Source: Sungkyunkwania multivorans
GTDB taxonomy: Bacteria; Bacteroidota; Bacteroidia; Flavobacteriales; Flavobacteriaceae
Direction of reading: 5' to 3'
Assembly (NCBI RefSeq): GCF_042675645.1
Contig: NZ_JBHTJH010000004.1
Coordinates: forward strand, 496,001 to 560,000
Length of the DNA: 64,000 nucleotides
Part shown: positions 9,601 through 19,230 of the stretch, in pieces
Layout of the letters: every line of letters begins with the position of its first letter
How positions within the stretch are numbered: the stretch's first letter is position 1
Translations under genes and position numbers: made by a program
The notes under the pieces: model-generated
Told to the model about the DNA's origin: nothing
The model's database searches: none
What the model saw: only the letters and a program-made list of their open reading frames with translations

Positions 9601-10755
9601 AGGTTGGAGAAAGATGAGATCATCATTCAGGTGGATGATTCTGGTGTAGGTATTGCTGAAGAATATCGAGATAAAATATTTGAACGCTTCTTTGAAGTTT
9701 CAGTGAATAACAATCCAGATCACAACTACAACAAGGGTACGGGAATCGGACTCTCTATTGCCAAGAACATTGTGAACTTGCATAAGGGTCGAATTTGGGT
9801 AAAGCCTAACGATGACGGGAAGGGATCTATATTTTCGGTGGCGCTACCCTTAGGAAGCGGCCATCTCAAGGAAGAGGAGATCATTGAGGATTTTAAATTT
9901 AGTGATGACGTTTCGCAGTATGTGGACCAGTTGAAAGAGCCCAGTCTTACGATGGAAGAAGAGGACCTCACAGACCAGATAAAGTCGAATGACAAGGCAA
10001 CGGTACTGCTGGTTGAAGACAACAAGCCGCTACGTTCTTTTATGAGGAGCATTCTGAAGAACGACTACAACATCTTAGAAGCCGAAAATGGGAAGGTAGC
10101 TTTACGAATCGCCCAAAAAGAATCGCCAGACCTTATTGTTTCAGATGTGATCATGCCAGTAATGGTAGGGACCGAGTTGTGTTCAGCGATCAAGCAAGAT
10201 ATCAAGACCAGTCATATTCCGATCATTCTTTTGACAGCAAGGACCTCTCTGATCTATAAGTTGGAAGGCTTAGAAAGTGGGGCAGACGACTACATTAGCA
10301 AACCCTTCAATGTTGAAGAATTTAAGGCGCGTATCAAAAACCTTATAAAATCGACCTCGCGTATCAAAAATAAGTATAGCTCGGAGGACAGTTGGCTGCC
10401 TAGTGAGGTCATCGTATCGTCCTTGGACGAAAAACTATTGAAGAAAGCCTTGGAGATCGTTGAAGAGAACATTTCCAATGAGCAATTCGATATCCCACAC
10501 TTTTGTTCAGAACTTGGAGTCAGCCGTACCATGCTTTTTATCAAAATTAAGGCATGGACAGATTTTACCCCCAACGAATTCATTCAACACTTTAGAATGA
10601 AACGTGCTGCGCAGCTTTTGGAGCAGGGAAAGATCAATATTTCTGAAGTAAGCTATAAGGTAGGATTCAAGAATCCGAAGTACTTCAGCAAGTGTTTTCA
10701 AAAGAAATTTGGCGAAACCCCCACACAATATGCCAACCGATTTTCAATCGATTAA
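6661..10755 (+). CDS. Hybrid two-component system sensor/regulator (HTCS)
   Basis: 1364 residues with the complete HTCS layout. A signal peptide is followed by about 14 beta-propeller repeats (many copies of IWIGT..GLN..) to about residue 690, a Y_Y_Y domain at about 699-785, a membrane segment (WAFLIYGLLILAALYFLMS) at about 790-810, and a histidine kinase with phosphoacceptor His848 in ISHEFRTPL and a GTGIGLSIAKN ATPase lobe. Then comes a receiver domain with Asp1162 in VSDVIMP and Lys1214, and an AraC-type helix-turn-helix from about 1255 to the end. The periplasmic propeller binds an oligosaccharide and the C-terminus activates transcription. It most likely controls the susC operon directly downstream on the same strand. 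Confidence 0.96.
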   Translation: MFRAYTVLLALVVFVGGYPQSDTYKFRHLSTAEGLSQSSAIAIHQDQLGQMWIGTRDGLNRYNGNTFTVFRNIPDDSTSISNNDILSIEEDSDGFIWVGTYNGLNRFDPKKNTFTTYFHNNGEASLSNNTIWTIKEMSNGEIWIGTSMGLSIFRKDSSDFISIFQSETDSGLAGNHIYSILETKDEEVYVGTTSGLSQLTGRDGKKPIFRPIDFSWKHSGDEYSPYIQDILEGSDGHLLVATRNHGILLYDQTTQAWRPYFEEARSDREINVRKLIYDNEGTLWVGTYNGLQVVTPDRQVTSLVNQISDPKSLSKNSIKTLYKDRKGSIWVGTYYGGVNIWDESNVNFINFSQTYGNKGLSYDVVSSIAHRNGVLFFGTEGGGITILDTKDQTTTYIDQQNTSALPDNNIKSLYLADGGHLWIGTFNNGLAVYDIDRDTFDGTKISAELATFLDDVGVYNVKRDNNGALWIGTFGKGLVKYNETTGTLIIYRHRSSDKNSLSSDLVRAINIDAQNNIWIGTERGLNLMDSSGSIRHYFYNSQVQSGDDISTIFEDSSKQIWVGTKAKGLYRFDGVKFNHVKLRDAGQMVSAVHSILEDHNGQLWISTNQGLIRYDPKDENSTVYNQKEGLVSNEFNDNASLKVGDSQFYFGGPAGVTSFDSKNLATNDYSPQVIITDFKIRNESLDPQGENSVSQNTIQYTDALELSYEQGNFTISFAIPSFINSSSNRYQYRLKGLDEDWVTTSQNSASYTIQNSGEYIFEVRGANNDGVWNESPTQLSILVNPAPWRSWWAFLIYGLLILAALYFLMSILKSKTKLKHQLDLEHIETERTKEVNKAKLEFFTNISHEFRTPLTLILGPLHQILDNYKGSSKMYKKLKVIESSANHLLQLINRLMDFRKLENNLFKLEAAEGNIVKFLREIYLSFSEYAKDGDYDYSFHTTEDQILVYYDRYKLERVFYNLISNAFRYTPKGGRIAVRIRLEKDEIIIQVDDSGVGIAEEYRDKIFERFFEVSVNNNPDHNYNKGTGIGLSIAKNIVNLHKGRIWVKPNDDGKGSIFSVALPLGSGHLKEEEIIEDFKFSDDVSQYVDQLKEPSLTMEEEDLTDQIKSNDKATVLLVEDNKPLRSFMRSILKNDYNILEAENGKVALRIAQKESPDLIVSDVIMPVMVGTELCSAIKQDIKTSHIPIILLTARTSLIYKLEGLESGADDYISKPFNVEEFKARIKNLIKSTSRIKNKYSSEDSWLPSEVIVSSLDEKLLKKALEIVEENISNEQFDIPHFCSELGVSRTMLFIKIKAWTDFTPNEFIQHFRMKRAAQLLEQGKINISEVSYKVGFKNPKYFSKCFQKKFGETPTQYANRFSID

Positions 10756-10778
10756 GCACACTTCTAGCGAAAAGCACT

Positions 10779-10804
10779 AAAAGCACCTAAAACAGCTGCT
10801 TTTT
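10779..10804 (+). terminator. Rho-independent terminator after the HTCS gene
   Basis: AAAAGCA and TGCTTTT arms flank a short loop and run into a T tract, 24 bases after the HTCS stop codon. It separates the regulator from the susC transcript. Confidence 0.55.
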
Positions 10805-10863
10805 GGATGTTTATGTACCTATTTCTGAATTTTTATCTCCGTTTTTCTAGGTAGCTTTCAGCA

Positions 10864-10956
10864 ATGAAAAATAACGATTTCAGTAGGTCTTCACTAACCG
10901 CAGTACTAATAATGGTGATTATTATTCTGGGACTTACAATAATTTACTTTAGTTAA
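10864..10956 (+). CDS. Possible 30-residue single-pass membrane protein
   Basis: An ATG-started frame of 31 codons with a stop. The first nine residues are polar (MKNNDFSRS), then about 19 hydrophobic residues (LTAVLIMVIIILGLTIIYF) form an ideal single transmembrane helix with an Asn/Arg-bearing cytoplasmic start. It lies between the HTCS terminator and susC, ending 20 bases before the SusC ATG. A TAGCTTTC box at 10852-10859 is so close that a transcript from it would start at or inside the ATG, which counts against translation. It could be a chance open frame in AT-rich sequence or a small protein in the susC leader. Confidence 0.3.
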   Translation: MKNNDFSRSSLTAVLIMVIIILGLTIIYFS

Positions 10957-10976
10957 CCAAACAAAAACACAACCTA

Positions 10977-13900
10977 ATGCAAAAAATGAAAAAAATTGAA
11001 TCGATCAAGTACAGTTCGATTCTTGTCTGTTTCTTGTTCTCCCTTTTTTCCTACGCGCAGCAAACCGTGTCAGGTATTATAACGGACAGTCAAGATGGCA
11101 CGCCGTTACCTGGGGTCAATGTCGTTGTACAAGGGACAAGTATAGGGACCTCCTCGGATTTTGACGGAAATTATACCATTCAAGTGCCGAATGACAGCGC
11201 TGTATTGGTATTTAGCTTTGTTGGATATACCAATCAAGAGATCGCTGTTGGTGGTAGAAGCACTATCAATGTTTCCTTAGTTGAAGATGTAAATCAACTT
11301 GGAGAGGTTGTTGTGGTCGGCTATGGTACTACAAAGCGAAGCGATATCACAGGAGCCGTTTCTTCGGTCAAATCTGAAGAATTAAACGAGTTTCCAGTAT
11401 TGAATGTAGAACAGGCCTTACAGGGTCGAGCAGCTGGGGTCGCCGTTCAGACCAATAATGGTGGGGAGCCAGGAGCTCCAATCGCTGTTAGGGTACGTGG
11501 TAATACCTCCATCGGTGCAAGTAGCTCCTCGTTGATCGTCGTAGATGGTTTTGTCGGCGCTACACTGCCGCAGCCTGGAGATATCGAATCCATTGAAATA
11601 CTAAAAGATGCCTCAGCAACGGCGATCTATGGATCGAGAGGTGCTAATGGAGTTATTTTGGTAACTACTAAGAAGGGGGTAAAAGGGAAGCCATCTATAG
11701 AACTGAACAGCACCTATTCCTTGCAATCGGTAGCCCAAACCTTAGACCTTTTAAATGCCGATCAGTTTGCGACCTATCAGCAGGCGATTAACCCTGCTTA
11801 TGTTCAAGGTCCGGCCAATACGGACTGGCAAGATCTTATCTATGATTCTGGTAGCACTGCTAACCATCAATTGTCATTTTCTGGTGGGGCCGACAATATA
11901 AATTATTATGCCTCTGTGAATTATTTCGATCAAGATGGGGTGGTCATCAATTCTGGATTTGAACGATTCTCCTTTCTAAGTAATATTGACAGTCAAGTAA
12001 CTGAAAAGTTAAAAATGGGTGCTAACCTCTTTGGAAGTAGAAGTATAAAAGATGGAGTTTCATCACAAGCTGATACTGGCGGACGAGGTAGCGGGGATGT
12101 TATTTCGCTAGCCTATCGTTTCGCACCAGATCTAGGGATTCTGGATGCTGACGGCAATTATACATTCAACTCGGTGGGAGATGATGTAGACAACCCATTC
12201 GCCGTCGCTGTAGTTTCGGTAGATGAAACCAAGCGAGATGAATTTAGAGCCAATCTCTATGCAGATTATGAGATCATCGAGGGACTTACGTTCAAGACCA
12301 CTTTTGGTTATAGTACGGTAAATGAAACGAGAGGGACCTTCAAGCCTTCTTCACTGATCACCAGTGCAGGGGACCAAGGCGGAATTGCGGGAATCGCTAA
12401 TCTAAAGCGATCCAATACGCTAAGTGAAAATTACTTGACCTATAATAAACAGTTTGGAAAAAGCGACATAACATTATTGGCAGGTTACTCCTATCAGAAT
12501 ACGATAACCGAAAGAAGTAGCGCTGGTGCCCAAGGATTCATCACCAATAGTGTCTCCTATCAAAATTTGGGTCAAGGAGCTGTACCTCTTACACCTAGTT
12601 CAGAGTTTCAACAAAGAGAGATCATCTCGCAATTTGGAAGACTGAATTATGGTTTTGATGATAAATATCTTTTGACGCTTACCGTGCGTCGAGATGGTGC
12701 GTCAAATTTTGCAGCGAACGAGAAATATTCTTTCTTCCCGTCAGGGGCATTGGGATGGAGAGTCTCTAACGAGGACTTCTTAAAGGATAACGAGGTCATT
12801 TCCAACCTTAAACTGAGAGCCAGTTACGGGGTCACAGGGAATCCAGCCATTCAGCCTTATCAATCATTGGCCAGCTTTAGAGACATCTACGCTGTGGTAG
12901 GAGACCAGACGGTGAATGCCTTGGTTCCGCGACAGGCGGCAAACCCCAATTTGAAATGGGAAACTTCCTATCAAACCAACTTTGGTCTGGACCTAGGATT
13001 CTTAGATAACCGATTTTCATTATCTTTAGATGTCTATAATATTGATACCGAAGACCTAATTCTTAGAGATGCCTCTATTCCAGAATATTTTGGATTTGAA
13101 GTCGCTTCCTTTAAGAATATTGGAGAGATCAGTAATAAAGGTGTAGAAATCGCCTTGACCACAAGAAATATTTCCAATGAGAACTTCTCTTGGACGACAG
13201 ATTTCAACTGGTCAAGAAATAGAAATAGAATTGAAAAATTGATTGAAGGTGATGACATTATACTTGATGCGTCTCCAGGACACTTCATCCAAGATGAAAC
13301 TCATATTTTAAGAGAAGGTGAGCCCGTTGGAGTATTCTATGGATTTGTATATCGTGGTGTATATCAAGGTGGTGCATTTCCTGATGGTACTGCTAGTTTT
13401 TCTAGCAATGCGGGTGATGAACTCTTTGCCGATTTAAATGGTGACGGAATCATCAATTCAAATGATAAAACGATTATCGGAGATCCCAACCAAGACTGGA
13501 CGGCGGGTCTCACCAACACCTTTCGCTACAAGAATCTAGACCTTACGATCTTTTTTCAAGGAGCTTATGGAGGAGATATCTTTAGCTTCACGAATCTAGA
13601 GCTAGCTTCAGGAGGTTCGAATGCAACAACAGAGGCGCTTGATGCATGGACCCCTACCAACACGAATACCAACGTGCCTTCAGCGGCAAATAGAGAAAAG
13701 AGAATCACCTCTAGATTTGTTTATGATGGTAGCTATATTCGACTAAAGAACATCGCGCTAGGTTATAATTTGCCAACGAATATCGTTGAAAAATTGGGGA
13801 TGGATAAAATTAGGCTGGGCATAAGTGGTCAAAACCTTTGGACGATCACCGATTATCCTGGGGCCGATCCCGAAGTAAGCTATAGGGCATCTGGAAATCA

Positions 13901-13985
13901 GAACAGCAATGTGAATCAAGGCTTTGATTATGGTAATTATCCCAATATCGAGTCCATTACCTTTACTGTAAATCTAAAATTTTAA
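10977..13985 (+). CDS. SusC-family TonB-dependent outer membrane transporter
   Basis: 1002 residues. A signal peptide ending near FSYAQ is followed by a carboxypeptidase-regulatory-like domain (TVSGIITDSQDGTPLPGVNV, residues about 30-110). Next are the TonB-box region and plug (VVVGYGTTKRSDITGAVSSV, VRGNTSIGASS, ATAIYGSRGANGVILVTT), then a large beta barrel ending in a terminal Phe (FTVNLKF). This is the SusC/RagA class that imports oligosaccharides with its SusD partner, encoded next. An internal Met at 10986 (MKKIES) is an equally plausible start. It heads the run of genes for GH88 and GH2 and is probably activated by the upstream HTCS. Confidence 0.95.
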   Translation: MQKMKKIESIKYSSILVCFLFSLFSYAQQTVSGIITDSQDGTPLPGVNVVVQGTSIGTSSDFDGNYTIQVPNDSAVLVFSFVGYTNQEIAVGGRSTINVSLVEDVNQLGEVVVVGYGTTKRSDITGAVSSVKSEELNEFPVLNVEQALQGRAAGVAVQTNNGGEPGAPIAVRVRGNTSIGASSSSLIVVDGFVGATLPQPGDIESIEILKDASATAIYGSRGANGVILVTTKKGVKGKPSIELNSTYSLQSVAQTLDLLNADQFATYQQAINPAYVQGPANTDWQDLIYDSGSTANHQLSFSGGADNINYYASVNYFDQDGVVINSGFERFSFLSNIDSQVTEKLKMGANLFGSRSIKDGVSSQADTGGRGSGDVISLAYRFAPDLGILDADGNYTFNSVGDDVDNPFAVAVVSVDETKRDEFRANLYADYEIIEGLTFKTTFGYSTVNETRGTFKPSSLITSAGDQGGIAGIANLKRSNTLSENYLTYNKQFGKSDITLLAGYSYQNTITERSSAGAQGFITNSVSYQNLGQGAVPLTPSSEFQQREIISQFGRLNYGFDDKYLLTLTVRRDGASNFAANEKYSFFPSGALGWRVSNEDFLKDNEVISNLKLRASYGVTGNPAIQPYQSLASFRDIYAVVGDQTVNALVPRQAANPNLKWETSYQTNFGLDLGFLDNRFSLSLDVYNIDTEDLILRDASIPEYFGFEVASFKNIGEISNKGVEIALTTRNISNENFSWTTDFNWSRNRNRIEKLIEGDDIILDASPGHFIQDETHILREGEPVGVFYGFVYRGVYQGGAFPDGTASFSSNAGDELFADLNGDGIINSNDKTIIGDPNQDWTAGLTNTFRYKNLDLTIFFQGAYGGDIFSFTNLELASGGSNATTEALDAWTPTNTNTNVPSAANREKRITSRFVYDGSYIRLKNIALGYNLPTNIVEKLGMDKIRLGISGQNLWTITDYPGADPEVSYRASGNQNSNVNQGFDYGNYPNIESITFTVNLKF

Positions 13986-14035
13986 AAGTGCTTTCTTATT
14001 TGTAAAGAACTTCCAATCATAAAAAAATCAAAACA

Positions 14036-15556
14036 ATGAAAAATTTCAAGTATCTATTTTTAGTATTAGGTATCACACTTTTTGGGTGTTCCGATCTAGA
14101 AGAGGAGCCCGTTGGGCTGCTTTCTCCGGAGGGATTTTTTAAGAGTCCAGATGATGTGCAAACGGTGATCAATGGGTCTATCGGTAATATGGCAGAAGAG
14201 GCATTTTGGGGACGTAAATTGTCGCTGCCATTGATGTTGCGCAGTGATATGGTGGGTATTGGTGACTTGGGGACACCGCAAAGACGTCAGGATCATGACA
14301 ACTTCACCGTAACCGACGATAATGGAATGATCACCGCCTACTGGCCAAGAACCTATCAGATCATCGCCGGCACGAATGAGGCGATCGCAGGTGCCAACTC
14401 AATAGATGTTCCTGATGATGTGATCAATCCAGTAAGCGCGCAAGCCCATTTTATAAGAGCCTATGCGTACTATCACTTAGTGAGATTGCACGGAGATATT
14501 CCGTATATCGATTTTCCGATAACGGATGCTGAAGCAGCTGCGAGCATTTCTAAGACACCCGCGGCCCAAGTATATGAGAATATTATTGCCGACCTAGAGT
14601 TTGCTAAAACATGGTTGCCAAACACACAGCCTACAAGATCATTACCTTCCAAGGCGACTGCAGCCGCCTATTTGGCTTCTGTATATTTGACCTTAGGAGA
14701 TTATCAGAAAGCTTATGATGAGGCTAAATTTGTGATCGATGGCGAAGGAACATTCGGTCTTATGTTGGCTTCGGATTTCCAGGATCTCTTTGACGCTACC
14801 GTAGGTAATGCCCAAGAAGAGCATCTCTTCTCACTGCATTTCAATGGATTCAGAGATGGAAATTATGGACAAGATTATACAGCAGCATTAACAGGAATAA
14901 GGGCGAATGAATTCGGCGATATTGGTGGGGGATGGTCTGTGGCCGTACCAAGTGTAAATGTTTACGATACATGGAATGGACAGGATTATAGAAAATCAGT
15001 CAGTTTAGATACTATCGGAATATTTGACGGGAATGTAGAGCCGTTTATGAATTTTCCATCCTTTGATTCTAGAAATATACAAAGTGCCTATATCGCAAAA
15101 TATTCGCGTTTCCCAGGGCAGACCTCTAACGGTAATGGCCGTGGGTCCGAGCACAATTATGCTTTGATGCGATATGCTGAAGTGTTACTCATCGCTGCTG
15201 AAGCATTAAATGAAATATCACCAGGAAGTACAGAGGCAGATGGATATGTGAACAGAATACGCGCAAGAGCACGAAATGCGAATGGCGTTACAAGAGCATA
15301 TCCGCCAAATGTAACTCCTGGATTGTCTCAAGATGCGTTTAGAGATATGGTCTTGGAAGAGCGTAAGTGGGAACTTGCCTTCGAGTTCAAACGTTGGTAC
15401 GATATCGCAAGACGAAGACTTGGAGATGAAGTTTTCAATGCTTCAGGATTGGAAACGCGTCCCAATTTTAGTGCCGCGAGAGATTATTTACTTCCGCTAC
15501 CGGCCGACGAATTACAGCGAAATCCAAATCTTGAACCACAGAATCCAGGATATTAA
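14036..15556 (+). CDS. SusD/RagB-family surface glycan-binding lipoprotein
   Basis: 506 residues with lipoprotein signal and lipobox LFGC. The SusD hallmarks are visible: an N-terminal SPEGFFKSPDDVQTVINGS, TPR-like helices (AQAHFIRAYAYYHLVRLHG, then KATAAAYLASVYLTLGDYQ), and the C-terminal motifs LMRYAEVLLIAAEALNE and LEERKWELAFEFKRWYDI. It caps the SusC barrel and delivers oligosaccharides. It begins 50 bases after susC and is part of the same transcript. Confidence 0.96.
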   Translation: MKNFKYLFLVLGITLFGCSDLEEEPVGLLSPEGFFKSPDDVQTVINGSIGNMAEEAFWGRKLSLPLMLRSDMVGIGDLGTPQRRQDHDNFTVTDDNGMITAYWPRTYQIIAGTNEAIAGANSIDVPDDVINPVSAQAHFIRAYAYYHLVRLHGDIPYIDFPITDAEAAASISKTPAAQVYENIIADLEFAKTWLPNTQPTRSLPSKATAAAYLASVYLTLGDYQKAYDEAKFVIDGEGTFGLMLASDFQDLFDATVGNAQEEHLFSLHFNGFRDGNYGQDYTAALTGIRANEFGDIGGGWSVAVPSVNVYDTWNGQDYRKSVSLDTIGIFDGNVEPFMNFPSFDSRNIQSAYIAKYSRFPGQTSNGNGRGSEHNYALMRYAEVLLIAAEALNEISPGSTEADGYVNRIRARARNANGVTRAYPPNVTPGLSQDAFRDMVLEERKWELAFEFKRWYDIARRRLGDEVFNASGLETRPNFSAARDYLLPLPADELQRNPNLEPQNPGY

Positions 15557-15579
15557 GTTTTCTCATTGTTGTTTAGTTT

Positions 15580-16764
15580 ATGTTTAGAATTAGTCTTTAC
15601 GTCTTTGTCTTTGGGTTTGCAGTCTTAAATATGTCTTGCAAGCCCAGTGGCGAGGACAAAAAAGTAGCGGATACTATCGATATAGATTCGCTGCTAAACA
15701 TCAGGTATTCGAAGTTGTTAAAGTATCCTGTGGATTCCATGGCGTTTCCCAGAAGCTATAATGTAGCGACGAACACCATCAAAAAAGTACCTTCTAAAGA
15801 CTGGACAAGTGGTTTTTTTGTAGGCAACTTATGGCAAATTTATGCATTGACCGGTGATGATGCATATAAAAAACGAGCAGAGCAATGGACTCCCCTTGTC
15901 GAAAGGGAAAAGCTAAACAATAGAACCCATGATATGGGGTTTAAAGTTTTTTGTAGCTTCGGGAATGGCCTTAAGGCCAATAAAAATGATTATTATAAAA
16001 ATGTCATCATTAAGAGCGCGCAGACGCTAAGCACAAGATTTAATGAGAACGTTGGAAGCATCCGTTCTTGGGACTTTAACAAAGATATCTGGGAGTTTCC
16101 TGTGATCATAGACAATATGATGAATCTCGAGCTACTTTTTGAGGCGACGAAGATCACTAAGGATAGTAGCTTTCACAAAATGGCAGTGACACATGCCAAT
16201 ACCACGCTAAGAAATCATTTTAGAGATGACAATAGCACCTATCATGTGGTCGTATACGACACGATCAATGGTAGCGTAAAGCAAAAGGTTACCCACCAAG
16301 GCATCAATGATGAATCTGCTTGGGCCCGTGGTCAAGCTTGGGCCATTTATGGTTATACAATGGCCTATCGATATACAAAGAATGCAGATTACCTTAAACA
16401 GGCAGAGGAGACAGCCAATTTTTTCATCGATCATCCAAATTTACCAGCAGATGGAATTCCGTATTGGGACTTTGATGATCCAAAGGTCCCTAACGCGCCG
16501 CGGGACGTTTCGGCTGGTACCGTTGTTGCATCGGCTTTGATCGAACTTTACGCATATACCCAAAATGAAAAATACCTGAATCACAGTAAAAAGGTCATCG
16601 ACCAGCTACAATCTGAGAACTACATATTAGAGGCTGGTATCGAGGCTCCGTTCATCTTAAAGCACAGTACTGGAAACTGGCCCAAGAATGACGAAATCGA
16701 CGAACCTATCGTATATGCCGACTATTATTTTTTAGAGGCGCTATTAAGATTAAAAGCATTGTAA
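15580..16764 (+). CDS. GH88 unsaturated glucuronyl hydrolase
   Basis: A 394-residue lipoprotein (lipobox MSC near residue 20) with the (alpha/alpha)6-barrel sequence of GH88. Two key aspartates are present: Asp118 in NRTHDMGF and Asp178 in IIDNMMNLELL, 60 residues apart as for the Asp88/Asp149 pair of the Bacillus GL1 enzyme. QKVTHQGINDESAWARGQAWAIYG style residues line the active site. The family hydrates the unsaturated uronic acid at the non-reducing end of lyase products and releases it as 4-deoxy-5-keto-uronate, the KduI substrate. It is 23 bases after susD. GH105 is an alternative, but the aspartate spacing and length fit GH88. Confidence 0.9.
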   Translation: MFRISLYVFVFGFAVLNMSCKPSGEDKKVADTIDIDSLLNIRYSKLLKYPVDSMAFPRSYNVATNTIKKVPSKDWTSGFFVGNLWQIYALTGDDAYKKRAEQWTPLVEREKLNNRTHDMGFKVFCSFGNGLKANKNDYYKNVIIKSAQTLSTRFNENVGSIRSWDFNKDIWEFPVIIDNMMNLELLFEATKITKDSSFHKMAVTHANTTLRNHFRDDNSTYHVVVYDTINGSVKQKVTHQGINDESAWARGQAWAIYGYTMAYRYTKNADYLKQAEETANFFIDHPNLPADGIPYWDFDDPKVPNAPRDVSAGTVVASALIELYAYTQNEKYLNHSKKVIDQLQSENYILEAGIEAPFILKHSTGNWPKNDEIDEPIVYADYYFLEALLRLKAL

Positions 16765-16768
16765 CTTC

Positions 16769-19204
16769 ATGAAGTTAAAATATATTTCTAAGAATGCTAT
16801 CGTATATAGTATTGGTTTTCTTTGTGCCTTACTGGTCCTCGTTTCTTGTGAAACTGCATCCGTAAGTGATACCCAAAGAGCGAAAACAAACATCAATACT
16901 AACTGGTCGTATCTAGAGGATGATACAACACGTATAGAACAAGCGCTAGATACCGAAGCTTGGAGCTCGGTAAACCTGCCACACAGTTGGAATAGTTTGG
17001 ATGCGACCGACCTAGACCCAGGCTACAGGCGTAGTGCTAGTTGGTATAAGAAAACACTAGATATTCCCTCGATAGACGACAGTGCAATCTACCAATTGTA
17101 TTTTGAGGGTGTAAATATCACCTGTGATGTCTATGTGAATCAACAGCGCGTTGGAGGGCATATTGGCGGTTATATAGGTTTTACGATCGATATCACAGAT
17201 GCCCTGCAAAGTGGCGAGAACGAAATTCTAGTCCGAGCAGATAATGGTTTCGATCCAGAGATCATTCCTTCCCAAAAAAGTGACTTCTTCATCTTTGGTG
17301 GAATCAATAGGGATGTTTGGTTGAAAACACTTCCAAAACAGCACCTCGAAAATATCAAGGTCACTACTCCAAATGTTTCAAATGAAACAGCATCACTAGT
17401 GGCGGAGGTTTCGGTTGTAGGAGTCGACGATAATAATGGCCAGAAAGTAGTGGCCATACTTGAGGACGAAACCGGCGCTCAAGTTTCGAAAGGCAAATTT
17501 TCGATTCGCGAGAATAAGTCGATTGTCAGATTCGACGATATCAAAAACCCGAAACTATGGAGTACGAAGAGTCCAAACCTATATACACTGACTGTTTCAT
17601 TGGTAGACCAAGACCTCATGAAGGATAGTCTATCCGAACGTGTCGGTTTTAGATGGTTCGAATTCAAGGATCACGGTGCGTTCTACCTCAATGGAGAACG
17701 TTTACTTCTTCGCGGAACACATCGGCATGAGGAGCATGCTGGTGTTGGTGCGGCTATGAGCAATGAGCAGCATCGAAAGGATATGGAACTCATCAAAGAG
17801 ATGGGTGCGAATTTTGTGCGATTGGCACATTACCCGCAAGACCCAGAAGTTTATAAGGCCTGTGATGAACTTGGCTTACTGGTTTGGGATGAGCTTCCTT
17901 GGTGTCGAGGAGGGCTAGGAAATGATCGATGGAAAGCGAATACCAAAGAGATGTTGAAAGAGATCATCACCCAGAACTATAATCACCCAAGCATCATTCT
18001 ATGGTCCCTAGGAAACGAGATCTATTGGCTTCCAGACTTCGAGAACGGAGATGATACAGATCAAATAAACACGTTTCTAAAAGAGCTAAATACACTGGCG
18101 CATGAATTGGATCCAACAAGAAAAACGGCCATTAGAAAATATTATGAAGGGGCCGATATCGTGGATGTATTTTCACCTTCCATTTGGTCTGGATGGTATT
18201 CAGGAAGTTATAAAAGCTATGAGAAGGCCATCGACCTTTATAAAAAACAATATCCGCATTTTCTTCACGCCGAATATGGTGGTTCCAGCCATTTAGGACG
18301 TCATGCAGAGAATCCTATTACCGGAGAAGGAAAGATCATGGCCGATGGATGGGAAGAGGCCATCGTGCAGACCAACGTCGCCAATATTGCACAGATCGGT
18401 GATTGGAGCGAAAGTTATATCGTCGATCTTTTCGATTGGCATCTGAGAATTTCTGAGACCGATTCTAGTTTCGTTGGAAATGTCCAATGGGCCTTTAAAG
18501 ACTTTGGAACACCGCTGCGACCAGAGAACGACATTCCATATATGAATCAAAAAGGGTTGGTAGACAGAAGTGGAAATCCGAAAGATGCGTTCTACGTTTT
18601 CAAGAGTTATTGGAGCGACGAACCATTTACCTATATCGAATCTCATACATGGAAAGAACGGCAGGGCCCAAAGGATAAACAACGAAATATCAGTGTGTAT
18701 AGCAATTGCCCACGTGTCGAATTGCTTTTAAATGGAAAGAGCCTCGGTGTAAAAGAAAAAGACATCACCAAATTTCCTGCATCTGGTTTAAACTGGGATC
18801 TGAACTTTAGTGAAGGGAGCAATCAGTTGGTCGCTTTAGGAACTATTGCCGAAGGGAAAACAGTGACAGACACTCTTCATGTTAATTATAGATTCACTAA
18901 AAACGGCAAAGCGAAGGAGCTAAAGTTATCGTCAAAGTTGATGGATAATGGAAACTACCTTGTCACTGCCACAGCGTATGATGCAAATGGCCTACGCTGT
19001 CTGGATTATGAGAATCGTGTGTATTTTCAATGCTTATCAGGCGGGGAGACCATAAAGAGTCATGGCACGCCTACAGGAAGCGAGTCGATCTCTATGGCCA
19101 ATGGTAAAGCCTCGATAGAGGTAAAAAGAGATTCTAAGGACACTCCTTTAGAGATGATGGTCCTCAATCAAAGCTTCAAAGGCACTTATTTAACGATAGA
19201 ATAA
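16769..19204 (+). CDS. GH2 family glycoside hydrolase lipoprotein (beta-galactosidase/beta-glucuronidase type)
   Basis: 811 residues. A lipoprotein signal ends in LVSC. The jelly-roll domain (LPHSWNSLDATDLDPGYRR) is followed by an Ig-like domain and a TIM barrel. The acid/base is Glu417 in WSLGNE and the nucleophile Glu502 in HAEYGG. The barrel also carries RGTHRHEEHAG and NFVRLAHYP, typical of GH2. C-terminal Ig-like domains complete it. Substrate cannot be read from sequence; given the neighbours, a beta-glucuronide or beta-galactoside side chain is plausible. It starts 4 bases after the GH88 stop, and a strong terminator follows its own stop. Confidence 0.9.
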   Translation: MKLKYISKNAIVYSIGFLCALLVLVSCETASVSDTQRAKTNINTNWSYLEDDTTRIEQALDTEAWSSVNLPHSWNSLDATDLDPGYRRSASWYKKTLDIPSIDDSAIYQLYFEGVNITCDVYVNQQRVGGHIGGYIGFTIDITDALQSGENEILVRADNGFDPEIIPSQKSDFFIFGGINRDVWLKTLPKQHLENIKVTTPNVSNETASLVAEVSVVGVDDNNGQKVVAILEDETGAQVSKGKFSIRENKSIVRFDDIKNPKLWSTKSPNLYTLTVSLVDQDLMKDSLSERVGFRWFEFKDHGAFYLNGERLLLRGTHRHEEHAGVGAAMSNEQHRKDMELIKEMGANFVRLAHYPQDPEVYKACDELGLLVWDELPWCRGGLGNDRWKANTKEMLKEIITQNYNHPSIILWSLGNEIYWLPDFENGDDTDQINTFLKELNTLAHELDPTRKTAIRKYYEGADIVDVFSPSIWSGWYSGSYKSYEKAIDLYKKQYPHFLHAEYGGSSHLGRHAENPITGEGKIMADGWEEAIVQTNVANIAQIGDWSESYIVDLFDWHLRISETDSSFVGNVQWAFKDFGTPLRPENDIPYMNQKGLVDRSGNPKDAFYVFKSYWSDEPFTYIESHTWKERQGPKDKQRNISVYSNCPRVELLLNGKSLGVKEKDITKFPASGLNWDLNFSEGSNQLVALGTIAEGKTVTDTLHVNYRFTKNGKAKELKLSSKLMDNGNYLVTATAYDANGLRCLDYENRVYFQCLSGGETIKSHGTPTGSESISMANGKASIEVKRDSKDTPLEMMVLNQSFKGTYLTIE

Positions 19205-19230
19205 AAAACTGAAATGTATAAATTAAAAGA

